From: Variovorax ginsengisoli
GTDB lineage: Bacteria; Pseudomonadota; Gammaproteobacteria; Burkholderiales; Burkholderiaceae_C
NCBI RefSeq assembly: GCF_030486595.1
Contig: NZ_JAUJZH010000039.1
Span: 1-64,000 of the forward strand
Length of the DNA stretch: 64,000 bases
Direction: 5' to 3'
Shown here: in pieces, positions 34,606-43,061 of the stretch
How the letters are laid out: each line of letters begins with the position of its first letter
Position numbering within the stretch: position 1 is the stretch's first letter
Translations under genes and position numbers: made by a program
The notes under the pieces: generated by a model
The model's database searches: none
Told to the model about the DNA's origin: nothing
What the model saw: the letters and a program-made list of their open reading frames with translations, nothing else

Positions 34606-35391
34606 TCAGTGGCCGAACTTGCTGGCATCGGGCCGGCGCTTTTCCGCCATTGATGCTGCCAGTTCGTGATGCTCCCCGGTGTCCAGGTAGCCGCGCAAAA
34701 GCAGGTCATGCGCCATGCGCGACAGCCCGCCCACGCCGCCATGGCGCGCATTGAAGGCGGCCTTGATCGAAGCCAGCGCGAAAGCGCCCCGGTCCGCGAT
34801 CTCCAGTGCGTAGGCACGTACGGAGGAGGAAAATTCCGCGTCGGGAACCACCTTGTTGATCAGGCCAATCTCCAGCGCCTCGCGCGAGGAAATTTTGGGA
34901 TTGCGGTACCAGATGTCCTTTGCCCGCTTCTTTCCGACGAGGTCTTCCAGGTACCAAGTGCCATAGCCCGCGTCGAAGCTTCCCATCATTGGCCCGACCT
35001 GTCGGAACAGCGCGCTTTCCTTGGCCACCGTGACGTCGCACACCATCTGCAACACGTTGCCGCCGCCCACGGCGAATCCGTTGACGGCCGCGACCACCGG
35101 CTTTTGCAGCCGGTCGATGCTCTCGTAGATATCCAGTGTGGGCAGCACGCCGGCGTACAGCTGCGTGTCTTCCATGCCCTCCTTGCGCCCGCCGATGCAA
35201 AAGAATTTGTCGCCCGCGCCGGTGAGCACCAGCACGCGGGTGCGCGTCTCGCGCCGAATCTCGTTGATGCAGTCGCGGATCTCGTGGCACATCGTGGGCG
35301 TGAACATGTTGCCGTCGTGCGGCCGGTTCAGTGTGATGGTGGCCACCGGACCGTCTTCTGAGTAGATGATCTCTTCGTATTGCTTGTCCAT
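34606..35391 (-). CDS. crotonase of the BadI/MenB type (possible ring-opening ketoacyl-CoA hydrolase)
   Basis: This is a 261-residue crotonase. Its core is FFCIGGRKEGM, NGFAVGGGNVLQMVCDVTVA and FRQVGPMMGSFDAGYGTWYL, followed by KRAKDIWYRNPKISSREALE and GLINKVVPDAE. The GGGNVLQ, QVGPxMGSxDxGYG and WYxN blocks are those of 2-ketocyclohexanecarboxyl-CoA hydrolase (BadI) and dihydroxynaphthoyl-CoA synthase (MenB), rather than ordinary hydratases. BadI hydrolyses a cyclic beta-keto CoA ester to pimeloyl-CoA. A related C-C bond reaction is plausible here. The GGDQ of those enzymes reads GGRK, so the substrate may differ. Confidence 0.8.
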   Translation of the reverse strand: MDKQYEEIIYSEDGPVATITLNRPHDGNMFTPTMCHEIRDCINEIRRETRTRVLVLTGAGDKFFCIGGRKEGMEDTQLYAGVLPTLDIYESIDRLQKPVVAAVNGFAVGGGNVLQMVCDVTVAKESALFRQVGPMMGSFDAGYGTWYLEDLVGKKRAKDIWYRNPKISSREALEIGLINKVVPDAEFSSSVRAYALEIADRGAFALASIKAAFNARHGGVGGLSRMAHDLLLRGYLDTGEHHELAASMAEKRRPDASKFGH

Positions 35392-35419
35392 AATGTTTCT
35401 CCGGAAAAGATGCTATGTG

Positions 35420-36610
35420 TCAGGCGCCCAGCCAGTCGGCCGTCACTGATGCGAGATCGGCGCCCAGGCCCGGCGGCGGGCAGCGATAGCTGTCGTGGCG
35501 ACCGTCAATCTGGATGCTCAGGCCGACCTGCGGTACGCCTTCTTCACGCGTGCCTGCCACGCGGTAGAGGACGCCCCGCCGCGCCATGACGGGGTCAGCG
35601 CAGACCTCGTCGATGGAGTTGATCGGCCCGGCCGGCACGCCCGCCTTGGCGAACAACCCCAGCCAGTGCGCGCGGCTCTGGCTGCGCAGAATCCGCTGAA
35701 TGCGTTCAACCACCTCCGAGCGGTGTTCGCGCCGGCCCGCGTTGCTGGCCAAGCGCGGGTCCCCGCCGTAGGCCTCCTCGCCCACGCAGCTCCAGAACTT
35801 GCCCCAGATGCGATCGTTGCCCAAGCCCAGCGTCAGGAGCTTGTCCTTTGTCTGGAACACCTGGTAGATCGCGATCACACTGTCGCGGCCTCCCGAGCGG
35901 TGCGGCACTTCGCCGCTGCCGAGATAGGCCATGATGCGCGGCGTCATGAAGCGGGTCATGCTGTCCACAAGCGCCACATCGATCATGCAGCCCTGGCCCG
36001 TGCGCTGCTTCCTCACCAGCGCGGCCAGCACGGCCATCGCAGCGTCCTGGCCCGCCAGGAGGTCCGCCGCCGGCGTGCCCACCTTCTGCGGCTCGCGACC
36101 AGATTCGCCCGTGAGGTCCATCACGCCGGAGTAGCCCTCGGCGATCAGGTCATAGCAGGGCATGTCGGTGCGCTGGCCTTCCAGGCCAAAGCCTGTGATC
36201 GACGCATGGATCAGGCCCGGCCGCACCGCAGACAGGCTCTGGTAGTCCAGCCCCAGCTTGCGCTGCACGCGGGCCAACTGGTTGACCAGCACCACCTCCG
36301 CCGCGCCCACCAGTTTCATCAGCAGTTCGCGGCCCTCGCCGCCCGCCGGATCGAGCGCGAGGCTGCGTTTGTTGCGGTTGACGGCGAGGTACCACAGCGA
36401 ACTGCCGTCTATGAAGGGCGGGCCCCAGGCGCGCACGTCGTCACCCGCAGCGGGGCGCTCGATCTTGACGACGTCTGCGCCGAAATCGGCGAGCAGTTGG
36501 CCCGCGTAGGGGCCGGCCACGCTGCTGGTGAGATCGAGCACGCGCACGCCCGCGAGCAGGTCGAAACCCGCGCCCGGCGAAACGAGCGGAAGTGACTGTG
36601 AAGGCAGCAC
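35420..36610 (-). CDS. CaiB/BaiF family III CoA-transferase
   Basis: This 396-residue CoA-transferase begins, after a short leader, LLAGVRVLDLTSSVAGPYAG and DFGADVVKIERPAAGDDVRA. It continues with NRNKRSLALDPAGGEGREL. The catalytic Asp is in PAADLLAGQDAAMAVLAALV. The start is GTG 36610, 4 bp after the Bug stop. It is one of two different family III transferases in this operon. One may load CoA on the imported acid and the other recycle it from a product acid. Confidence 0.9.
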   Translation of the reverse strand: MLPSQSLPLVSPGAGFDLLAGVRVLDLTSSVAGPYAGQLLADFGADVVKIERPAAGDDVRAWGPPFIDGSSLWYLAVNRNKRSLALDPAGGEGRELLMKLVGAAEVVLVNQLARVQRKLGLDYQSLSAVRPGLIHASITGFGLEGQRTDMPCYDLIAEGYSGVMDLTGESGREPQKVGTPAADLLAGQDAAMAVLAALVRKQRTGQGCMIDVALVDSMTRFMTPRIMAYLGSGEVPHRSGGRDSVIAIYQVFQTKDKLLTLGLGNDRIWGKFWSCVGEEAYGGDPRLASNAGRREHRSEVVERIQRILRSQSRAHWLGLFAKAGVPAGPINSIDEVCADPVMARRGVLYRVAGTREEGVPQVGLSIQIDGRHDSYRCPPPGLGADLASVTADWLGA

Positions 36611-36614
36611 GCAG

Positions 36615-37583
36615 TTACTCGCGCTCGATGTTGGCGGCGCGGATCACCTGCGCCCATTTCTTGGACTCGGCCGCCTGGAAAGCGGCCAGGCCCGCGGGCG
36701 TGGTGACGTACGTCTCCAGGCCGCCGGCGGCATACAGGTCCTGCACGGCTTTTTGCTTCACCGCGTTGATGATCAGCTCGTTCAGCCGTGTCTGGATGGC
36801 GGGCGGCAGATTAGCCGGCGCATAGGCGGCAAACCAGTAGCTCATCTCGTAGCCCTTGACGCCAGCCTCGTCCATGGTCGGCACATCGGGCGCGAGCGCG
36901 GAGCGGGTCTTGCCCGATACCGCCAGCGGCCTCAGCCTGCCGGTCTTGATCAGCGGCAGCGCGGTCGGCGTGTCGGCCATCATCATATCCAGTTGCCCGC
37001 CGATCAAGTCCTGCAGTCCGGGCGGATTACTTTTGTAAGGAATGTTGGTGATAAACACGCCCGCCATGCTCTTGTAGAGTTCCGAGGCCACGCGGCTGGA
37101 TGAAGTGCCGCTCCCGAACGACAGCTTGCCCGGGCCCTTCTTGGCGGCAGCAGTGAGGTCGGCCACCGACTTGTAGGGGCCCTGCGGGTCGACCACCATC
37201 ACAAGGTCGCCCTTGGACAGGGCGGTGAGCGGCGTGAAGTCCTTGACTGGGTCATAGGGCAGCTTCTTGAACAGGTGCTCGTTGGCCGCATGCGTGCTGT
37301 TGGTAGTGATCAGCACCGTGTACCCGTCGCCCGGGGAGCGCGCCACTTCCTGCGCGCCCAGGAAGCTGTTGGCGCCGGCTCGGTTTTCCACCACGACCGG
37401 CTGCTGCGTCTGCCGCGTGATGCCGATGCCGATGGCGCGCGCCAACAGGTCGGTGCTGCTGCCGGCCGAGAAGGGCACGACGAAGCGGATCGGCTTGTCG
37501 GGGTATTGCGCCAAGGCGGGCGCCGCGCCGCCCAGCGCCAAGGCGATGGTCACCAGGGAGCGGGTGAAAGTGCCGGATGTCAT
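36615..37583 (-). CDS. Bug-family periplasmic solute receptor
   Basis: This 322-residue receptor is embedded in the CoA operon. The signal peptide ends GGAAPALAQ near residue 26, and the mature part opens YPDKPIRFVVPFSAGSSTDL. Further blocks are VVVENRAGANSFLGAQEVA, GYTVLITTNSTHAANE and ITNIPYKSNPPGLQDLIGG. AAGGAG lies 6 bp before ATG 37583. It overlaps the dehydrogenase-domain gene by 4 bp, so receptor and enzymes are made together. The ligand is probably the acid degraded by this operon. Confidence 0.9.
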   Translation of the reverse strand: MTSGTFTRSLVTIALALGGAAPALAQYPDKPIRFVVPFSAGSSTDLLARAIGIGITRQTQQPVVVENRAGANSFLGAQEVARSPGDGYTVLITTNSTHAANEHLFKKLPYDPVKDFTPLTALSKGDLVMVVDPQGPYKSVADLTAAAKKGPGKLSFGSGTSSSRVASELYKSMAGVFITNIPYKSNPPGLQDLIGGQLDMMMADTPTALPLIKTGRLRPLAVSGKTRSALAPDVPTMDEAGVKGYEMSYWFAAYAPANLPPAIQTRLNELIINAVKQKAVQDLYAAGGLETYVTTPAGLAAFQAAESKKWAQVIRAANIERE

Positions 37584-38254
37584 GAGGTCTCCTTTGTAGT
37601 GGATGAAGCGATCTGCCGCCGCAGGGCGGCCACCAGCGCGCGGCGCGCGGGCGCATAGGCCTCCTCGCGCAGCTGCTCGAAGAGCGACAACGTGATGTCG
37701 TGGTGTTCGGCCAGGCCCGTACGCTCGAGGAGGGTGATCGGCCCTTCGGGATAGCCCAGGCCCAGGCGCAGCGTGGTGTCCATGTCCTGCGCGCTGGCCA
37801 GGCCCTCGTCCAGCCGGCGCAGCGCGGCGTTGTAGTAGGGGCGCACCAGCCGGTCCACGATGCGGCCCGGAAAGTCCGCGCAGACGGCTACCTTGAAGCC
37901 CGCCGCCTCGAACGCGGCGCGCGCGGCAAGCAGTGCGGCCGGGTGGGTGTGCGGCTGGCGCACCAACTCCACCAGCGAACTGGGGGCCGCGGTGCCCAGG
38001 CGAAAGCGCGCGAAGCCCACCACGTTGGAGCCTTCCAGCCCGCGGTCCTCGCCGGTGTGCACTCCCAGGCATTCGCTGCCCAGCTCGATGGCGATGAAGG
38101 GCGCGTCCTCGTTGCGCGTCGCGACTGCGAAGGCCGCGCCGGAGCCCTCACCGATGTACACCAGAGATGGTCCGCTCTCCTGCGCGGCCGAGGTGAAGGC
38201 GTGGGCGCTGGGGAAGGAGCGGCTCGTGCCCGCGTAGACGATGTGATAGCTCAT
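37580..38254 (-). CDS. 3-hydroxyacyl-CoA dehydrogenase C-terminal-domain protein with atypical N-terminus
   Basis: The product has 224 residues. The C-terminal part (about 125-224) is a 3HCDH helical domain: PGRIVDRLVRPYYNAALRRL, then DMDTTLRLGLGYPEGPITLL. The N-terminal 120 residues replace the NAD-binding Rossmann domain. They lack a GxGxxG motif and contain LVYIGEGSGAAFAVATRNED. It follows a complete 3-hydroxyacyl-CoA dehydrogenase gene with a 1-bp gap. It may be a non-catalytic partner or a diverged enzyme. It is not a simple truncation because the reading frame, start and couplings are clean. Confidence 0.7.
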   Translation of the reverse strand: MSYHIVYAGTSRSFPSAHAFTSAAQESGPSLVYIGEGSGAAFAVATRNEDAPFIAIELGSECLGVHTGEDRGLEGSNVVGFARFRLGTAAPSSLVELVRQPHTHPAALLAARAAFEAAGFKVAVCADFPGRIVDRLVRPYYNAALRRLDEGLASAQDMDTTLRLGLGYPEGPITLLERTGLAEHHDITLSLFEQLREEAYAPARRALVAALRRQIASSTTKETS

Positions 38255-38255
38255 T

Positions 38256-39146
38256 TCAGGCGCCAAAGGTCTTGCTGTCGCCGTAGGTGTGGAATCCACG
38301 GCCCGATTTCTTACCCACCTGCCCGGCCGCCAGCATGCGGCGAACCAGGGATGGACACGCCGCGCGCGGCTCGTGCGTGAGGCCGTGCATGGCCTCGCAC
38401 AGCAGCTTTTGCGTGTCCAATCCGACGAGGTCCAGCAGTTCCATGGGTCCCATGGGGTAGCCCAGCGCATGCTTGACCGCCGTATCGATGTCCTGCGGCG
38501 AAGCCACGCCCTGCTCCACCAGGCGAATCGCGTCGTTGTTGAACGGGATGAGGAAGTAGTTGAGGATGAAGCCGGGCGTGTCCTGCGTGCGCACCGGGTT
38601 CTGGCCGAGGTCCTTGCAGAACGCCCAGGCCCGCTCGAAGGTATCGGCGGAGGTCAAAAGACCGGGCGACATCTCCACCAGCTTCATCAGCTGGGCTGGC
38701 AGGCAGAAATGCATACCCACGAAACGCTCCGGCCGGCCCGAGCCGCCTGCGATCTCGGTGATGGAGATCGTGGAAGTGTTGGAGGCGAACAGCGTGTGCT
38801 CCGGGCAGATCTCGTGCAGCTTCGAGAACAGCTGGTGCTTGGCCGCGAGGCTTTCAAAAATGGCCTCGATCACCACGTCGGCGGCCGCCACGTCCTTCAT
38901 GTCGCTGGTGCCCTTCCAACGGCCCATGATGCCGGTGAACTGCTCCGCGGACAGCTTGCCGCGCTCCATCGATTTGCGCAGGAAGGCTTCGGCCTGGATT
39001 TTGGAGCGCGCGACAGCGGCCGCGTCCTGGTCGAACACGATGGTATGAAAGCCGGACCGCGCCGCCACGATGGCGATGCTCGTGCCCATGGTTCCCGCGC
39101 CGACGATAGTCACCGTGCGGATGGCTTTCGTGCAGATTTCACTCAT
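38256..39146 (-). CDS. 3-hydroxyacyl-CoA dehydrogenase (3-hydroxybutyryl-CoA dehydrogenase type)
   Basis: This 296-residue NAD-dependent dehydrogenase has Rossmann start VTIVGAGTMGTSIAIVAARS. The catalytic His/Glu segment is ERFVGMHFCLPAQLMKLVEM and the Asn segment is LFASNTSTISITEIA. The helical dimer domain runs from about residue 190 and includes DTPGFILNYFLIPFNNDAIR and LGYPMGPMELLDLVGLDTQ. In canonical enzymes the second motif reads HFFNPVP; here it is HFCLPAQ, which hints at an unusual substrate. It overlaps the upstream CoA-transferase gene by 8 bp. Confidence 0.92.
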   Translation of the reverse strand: MSEICTKAIRTVTIVGAGTMGTSIAIVAARSGFHTIVFDQDAAAVARSKIQAEAFLRKSMERGKLSAEQFTGIMGRWKGTSDMKDVAAADVVIEAIFESLAAKHQLFSKLHEICPEHTLFASNTSTISITEIAGGSGRPERFVGMHFCLPAQLMKLVEMSPGLLTSADTFERAWAFCKDLGQNPVRTQDTPGFILNYFLIPFNNDAIRLVEQGVASPQDIDTAVKHALGYPMGPMELLDLVGLDTQKLLCEAMHGLTHEPRAACPSLVRRMLAAGQVGKKSGRGFHTYGDSKTFGA

Positions 39147-40320
39147 GTCGTTGTTGTCCTTCCTTGAAACCGATGCTTTCCAGGATTTCCTGCGTGTGTT
39201 CGCCCACGCGCGGTGGCGGCAAGCGGTAGCTGCCGGGCGAAGCGGAGAAGTTCACAGGGATGGAGGTCATCACAACCTCGCCCTCGGTGGGATGCTGGTA
39301 GCGCTTGAAGAAGCCCGTCTCGCGCAGGTACTCGTCCTGCATGAGGTCATCCAGCGAATTGACCGGGCCGAACGACACGTCGCGGGCTGTGAAAATCCCG
39401 GTCCATTGCGCAGTCGTCTTGTGCCGCAGCCGCTCGGCCAGGATGCCGTACAGTTCGTCGATGTGGCGCATGCGGGAAGCCATGTCGGCGAACCTCGCTT
39501 CCTGTGTCAAGTGCGAGAGTTCCACGGCGTCCAGCAGCCTCTTCCATTGCGCGTCGTTCACCGCAAGCACGCACAGGTGCCCGTCGCGGGTCGGGTAGGG
39601 ACGCCGGTGTGGCGAGAACATTCGGCTGTAGCCCAGCCGCGTCCCCGGCTCGCCCAGCGCGCCTTCCCACAGGTGCTCGAACAGGCTGAACTGCAACATG
39701 GTCTCGTACATGGGAACTTCCACCCGCTGGCCCTGGCCGCTGCGCTCGCGGTGCAGCAGCGCCATGCTGATGGAAGAGGCCAGCACATAGCCGCAGAACT
39801 TGTCCGCGATCACGGTGGGGAAGTAGCGCGGCTGGCCGTCCTCGTCGCAGTTCATGGAGGCCAGGCCGCTCGCGCCCTGGATGATGTCGTCGAAGGCCGG
39901 CGCGTCGCGTCGCGGGCCGTCGCTGCGGTAACCGGGCGCGCAGGCGAAAACAATGCGCGGGTTGCGCGCGCGGATGGTTTCATAACCGATGCCCAGTCGT
40001 TCGGCGGCGGCTGGCCGCAGGCTATGCACGAACACGTCGGCCGTCTCTACCAGCTTCATCAGCGCAGCCTGGCCATCGGCACTCTTGAGGTCCAGCACAA
40101 TGCTGCGCTTGTTGCGGTTCATGATCAGGAAGAACACCGACATCCCCTCGTGGCGGGTCGGGCCGTTGTAGCGGTTCTGGTCGCCACCGGGCATCTCGAC
40201 CTTGATCACGTCGGCGCCCATGTCGCCCAGGATCTGCGTGCAGACCGGCCCCAGGACGTTGATCGTGAGGTCGATCACGCGCAGGCCGGCGAGGGGGCCG
40301 GGGGCGGGTGCGTCACTCAC
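39139..40320 (-). CDS. CaiB/BaiF family III CoA-transferase
   Basis: This 393-residue CoA-transferase starts at GTG 40320, overlapping the MaoC-like stop. It opens LAGLRVIDLTINVLGPVCTQ and GDMGADVIKVEMPGGDQ, then NRNKRSIVLDLKSADGQAAL. The catalytic Asp is in TVIADKFCGYVLASSISMAL. Sequence identity to the other transferase of the operon is clearly partial, so the two are not a recent duplication. It could activate the imported acid at the head of the pathway. Confidence 0.9.
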   Translation of the reverse strand: MSDAPAPGPLAGLRVIDLTINVLGPVCTQILGDMGADVIKVEMPGGDQNRYNGPTRHEGMSVFFLIMNRNKRSIVLDLKSADGQAALMKLVETADVFVHSLRPAAAERLGIGYETIRARNPRIVFACAPGYRSDGPRRDAPAFDDIIQGASGLASMNCDEDGQPRYFPTVIADKFCGYVLASSISMALLHRERSGQGQRVEVPMYETMLQFSLFEHLWEGALGEPGTRLGYSRMFSPHRRPYPTRDGHLCVLAVNDAQWKRLLDAVELSHLTQEARFADMASRMRHIDELYGILAERLRHKTTAQWTGIFTARDVSFGPVNSLDDLMQDEYLRETGFFKRYQHPTEGEVVMTSIPVNFSASPGSYRLPPPRVGEHTQEILESIGFKEGQQRHE

Positions 40321-40792
40321 TGTGGTGCCCCTTTACCAAGCGCAGCGGCGTGACCACCTGCACGACCTCGCCGCGCTGGTTCTTGATCTCGTTGCGGGTG
40401 CGCACCAGGCCCAGGCCCGGGCGGCTCTTGCTCTCGCGGCACTCCAGCACCTCGCACTCCACATGGATGGTGTCGCCCACCAGCACCGGCGCCTTGATGT
40501 CCAGTTCCATGTGCAGGAAGGCGAAGCCGGTGCCCTGCATGGTGGACTGCACCAGCAGGCCTTCCGCGTAGGCGAACACCAGCGCGCCGGGCGCCACGCG
40601 CGCCTTCATGGCCGAGTGGTGCTGGATGAATTCGACGTTATTGAAGATGACTTCCTGCTGGCCGGTGCAGTTGATGAAGTTCACGATGTCCGACTCGAAC
40701 ACGGTACGGCCCACGGTCTTGAATCGGCGGCCCGCGGGCAGGGCCTGCCAGCAAAAGCCCAGGCCGACGGTGGGAATGGACGCTGCGGTCAT
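40313..40792 (-). CDS. MaoC-like hot-dog-fold protein
   Basis: This 159-residue protein of the MaoC dehydratase family is the first gene of the eight-gene operon. The fold is indicated by GRTVFESDIVNFINCTGQQ, then KARVAPGALVFAYAEGLL and IKAPVLVGDTIHVECEVLEC. The hydratase-2 motif (DxNPxH) is not present; NNVEFIQHH occupies that region. It may be a mesaconyl-CoA-hydratase-like or thioesterase-like variant. ATG 40792 is chosen over a longer reading to 40909, which would include the divergent promoter. Confidence 0.8.
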   Translation of the reverse strand: MTAASIPTVGLGFCWQALPAGRRFKTVGRTVFESDIVNFINCTGQQEVIFNNVEFIQHHSAMKARVAPGALVFAYAEGLLVQSTMQGTGFAFLHMELDIKAPVLVGDTIHVECEVLECRESKSRPGLGLVRTRNEIKNQRGEVVQVVTPLRLVKGHHSE

Positions 40793-40917
40793 GGTTGGGG
40801 TACTTCCTTTGGTTGGTTGTGTGCGTCTGACTGGGAACGAATGCTGCGCGCCTGTCCATTGGCGCGGCAAATGACTGTGTTGCATCCATTTATGGCGCTT
40901 GCAGCACACTGGTTGCC
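40793..40917. promoter_or_regulatory. divergent promoter region of the CoA operon and the epimerase gene
   Basis: This 125-bp gap separates two divergent transcription units and must hold both promoters. CATT (40857-40860) and AATG (40870-40873) form a dyad that includes a T-N11-A pair, the minimal LysR box. CCATTTATGG (40886-40895) is a second short dyad. Both are weak on their own. A LysR gene lies just beyond the epimerase. Confidence 0.4.
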
Positions 40918-41907
40918 ATGAGCATTTCCGTCACTTGCCACAGCCGCACCTATCCCATCCGAGGCGTGTTCCGCATCAGCCGCGGCGCCAAGACCCAGGC
41001 GTATGCGTTGGTGGTGTCCATCACCGACGGCGCGCACACCGGTGCGGGCGAATGCATCCCGTATGCGCACTACGGTGAGAGCGTGTCCAGCGTGATGTCG
41101 CAGATCGCCTCCATCACGCCGCAGCTGCGCGGTGGCCTGCAGATCCATGAGCTGCAGCAACTGCTGCCGCCAGGTGCCGCACGCAATGCAGTGGACTGCG
41201 CGCTGTGGGCGCTGCGCAGCCGCCGCTCGGGCCTGTCCTGCGCGAGCTATGCTGGCCTGCCCGGGCCGCTGCAACCCGTCACCACCGCGTTCACGCTCAG
41301 CCTGGACACACCCGACAAAATGGGCGAGGCCGCGCGCGCCCACCGCCACATGCCCCTGCTCAAGCTCAAGCTGGGCGGCGGTGTCGAGGACGTGGACCGC
41401 GTGTGCGCGGTGCGCGAGCAGGCACCCGGTGCGCGCCTGATGGCCGACGCCAACGAGTCGTGGAGCGAGGAGGACGTAGAGCGGAATCTGCCGCTCCTCG
41501 CGCACCTAGGTCTCGAACTGCTGGAGCAGCCGCTGCCCGCGGGCAAGGACGCCATGCTGGCCGGCTACGACAGCCCGGTGCCGTTGGCGGCTGACGAGTC
41601 CTGCCGCGACCGCCGCTCCATCGCCGACATACGCGGCAAATACAACTATGCGAACATCAAGCTGGACAAGGCCGGCGGGCTGACCGAGGCGCTGGCGCTG
41701 GCCAACGAGGCGCGCCAGGCCGGTCTGAAGGTGATGGTGGGCTGTATGGTGGCCTCATCGTTGTCAATGGCGCCGGGCTTGGTGCTGGCACAGGGTGCGG
41801 ACATCGTCCACCTGGATGGCCCCCTGCTGCTAGCACAGGACGCACAGCCCGCGCTGCGCTACGAGCGCGGCGTGCTCTATCCCGATCCCGCCGTCTGGGC
41901 GGCATAG
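40918..41907 (+). CDS. enolase-superfamily epimerase/racemase (dipeptide epimerase/DgcA-like)
   Basis: This 329-residue muconate-lactonizing-subgroup enzyme has a capping domain (about 1-115) and a TIM barrel. The catalytic acid/base Lys motif is PLLKLKLGGG. The metal ligands lie in MADANESW, LLEQPLP and AADESC, and the second catalytic Lys is in ANIKLDKAGGLTEAL. The barrel ends GCMVASSLSMAP. These motifs fit L-Ala-D/L-Glu epimerase and N-acetyl-D-Glu racemase DgcA. As the divergent neighbour of a CoA operon it may instead epimerise or cycloisomerise the pathway acid. It overlaps the LysR 3' end by 31 bp. Confidence 0.85.
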   Translation: MSISVTCHSRTYPIRGVFRISRGAKTQAYALVVSITDGAHTGAGECIPYAHYGESVSSVMSQIASITPQLRGGLQIHELQQLLPPGAARNAVDCALWALRSRRSGLSCASYAGLPGPLQPVTTAFTLSLDTPDKMGEAARAHRHMPLLKLKLGGGVEDVDRVCAVREQAPGARLMADANESWSEEDVERNLPLLAHLGLELLEQPLPAGKDAMLAGYDSPVPLAADESCRDRRSIADIRGKYNYANIKLDKAGGLTEALALANEARQAGLKVMVGCMVASSLSMAPGLVLAQGADIVHLDGPLLLAQDAQPALRYERGVLYPDPAVWAA

Positions 41908-42803
41908 CCGGGCAGGCTCGCCAGCGCGATCTGCGCCACGCGCCGCACGGTGGCGTCCCGTTCCTGCGCACGGCGGGCCAAAAAGAGTGGCAGTTCCAGG
42001 TGCTCGGTCGCATCCTCCAGGTCCACCAGCGCCACCCGCCGGTCGGCAAAGCGCCGGCAGCTGGCCGGCAGCAGCGCCACACCCAGGCCCTCGCCGACGA
42101 AGGCCAGGATAGTCGCCATCTCCACCGCCTCCAGCGCCGCGCGCGGCTGGAAACCCGCCACGGCGCAGGCGGCGCGCACGCGCGCATTGAGCGCCGGTGA
42201 GCGGCGGTCGGGATTGGTGATGAAGCGCTCGCCTTCCAGCAGCGCCAGCTGGAAAGAGGCTCTTTTCGCCAACGCATGGCCGGCCGGCAGCGCCGCCACC
42301 ATGCGCTGGCGGTGGATCAGCGTGAGCGCGAGCTCATCAGAGGGCACGACGGCCTGGCGCACCATGCCGATGTCAATCTCGCCGTCGACCAGCTTGGCCA
42401 ACTGCTCTGTGGAAGTGAACTCGCTCAGCTGCAGCTGCACACCGGCCGCCTCCTGCTGCAGGACGCGCAAAAGTTGCGGCACCACATCGAACGAGGCCGA
42501 CTGCACAAAGCCGATGCGGCACAGGCCGTCGCGGCCGGACGCTATCTCCTGCGCGGATTTCTCGACTTGGTCGATTAGCGCCAGCACGTCGCGCGCGCCG
42601 CGGGCATAGGACAGGCCGGCCGGCGTGAGCACCACCGAGCGGCTGGTGCGATTGAGCAGTGCGATGCCCAGCTGCTCCTCCAGCTTCTGCATGGCGATGC
42701 TGAGCGCGGGCTGGCTCATACGCAGCTTCGCGGCGGCGGCCGTGAAGCTGAGCGTATCGGCGAGCGCCACGAAGTAGCGCAGGGTCTTAAGGTCGCTTTG
42801 CAC
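41877..42803 (-). CDS. LysR-family transcriptional regulator
   Basis: This 308-residue regulator starts at GTG 42803 (VQSDLKTLRYFVALADTLSF), the standard opening of the family. Recognition helix: MSQPALSIAMQKLEEQLG; wing: LLNRTSRSVVLTPAG. The effector domain runs from about 92 to 300. Its 3' end overlaps the convergent epimerase gene by 31 bp, so expression of the two may interfere. It is the likely regulator of the divergent epimerase/CoA operon promoters. The ORF extends further upstream to 42881, but there is no family sequence there. Confidence 0.88.
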   Translation of the reverse strand: MQSDLKTLRYFVALADTLSFTAAAAKLRMSQPALSIAMQKLEEQLGIALLNRTSRSVVLTPAGLSYARGARDVLALIDQVEKSAQEIASGRDGLCRIGFVQSASFDVVPQLLRVLQQEAAGVQLQLSEFTSTEQLAKLVDGEIDIGMVRQAVVPSDELALTLIHRQRMVAALPAGHALAKRASFQLALLEGERFITNPDRRSPALNARVRAACAVAGFQPRAALEAVEMATILAFVGEGLGVALLPASCRRFADRRVALVDLEDATEHLELPLFLARRAQERDATVRRVAQIALASLPGYAAQTAGSG

Positions 42804-43029
42804 GCGGGTATCACCGGTATGGAAGCCCCATTGTGGCCTCAATCGAACGAGAGCTTTCTGCCCTGGATGCCGATCCCCCACTGGTCACATCGCGCTGCAT
42901 CCGTTGCACCATCTCCCTCGAGAACTGAGCGCCGGCACGCGAATTGCGCGCTCAGCCCGGAACGGACAGCACCTTGGGGGGCGATGAAGGCGAGCCGGCT
43001 CCAAGCTTGAGCCTCACACTATCTGGAGT

Positions 43030-43054
43030 GATCGATTGTTGGAATAAATCGATC
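43030..43054. promoter_or_regulatory. 8-bp inverted repeat before the dead Bug gene
   Basis: GATCGATT (43030-43037) and AATCGATC (43047-43054) form a perfect dyad with a 9-bp spacer, just before the first codon of the Bug pseudogene. It may be an old operator of that gene. The rest of the 258-bp gap back to 42804 shows nothing else. Confidence 0.45.
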
Positions 43055-43061
43055 CATTGTC

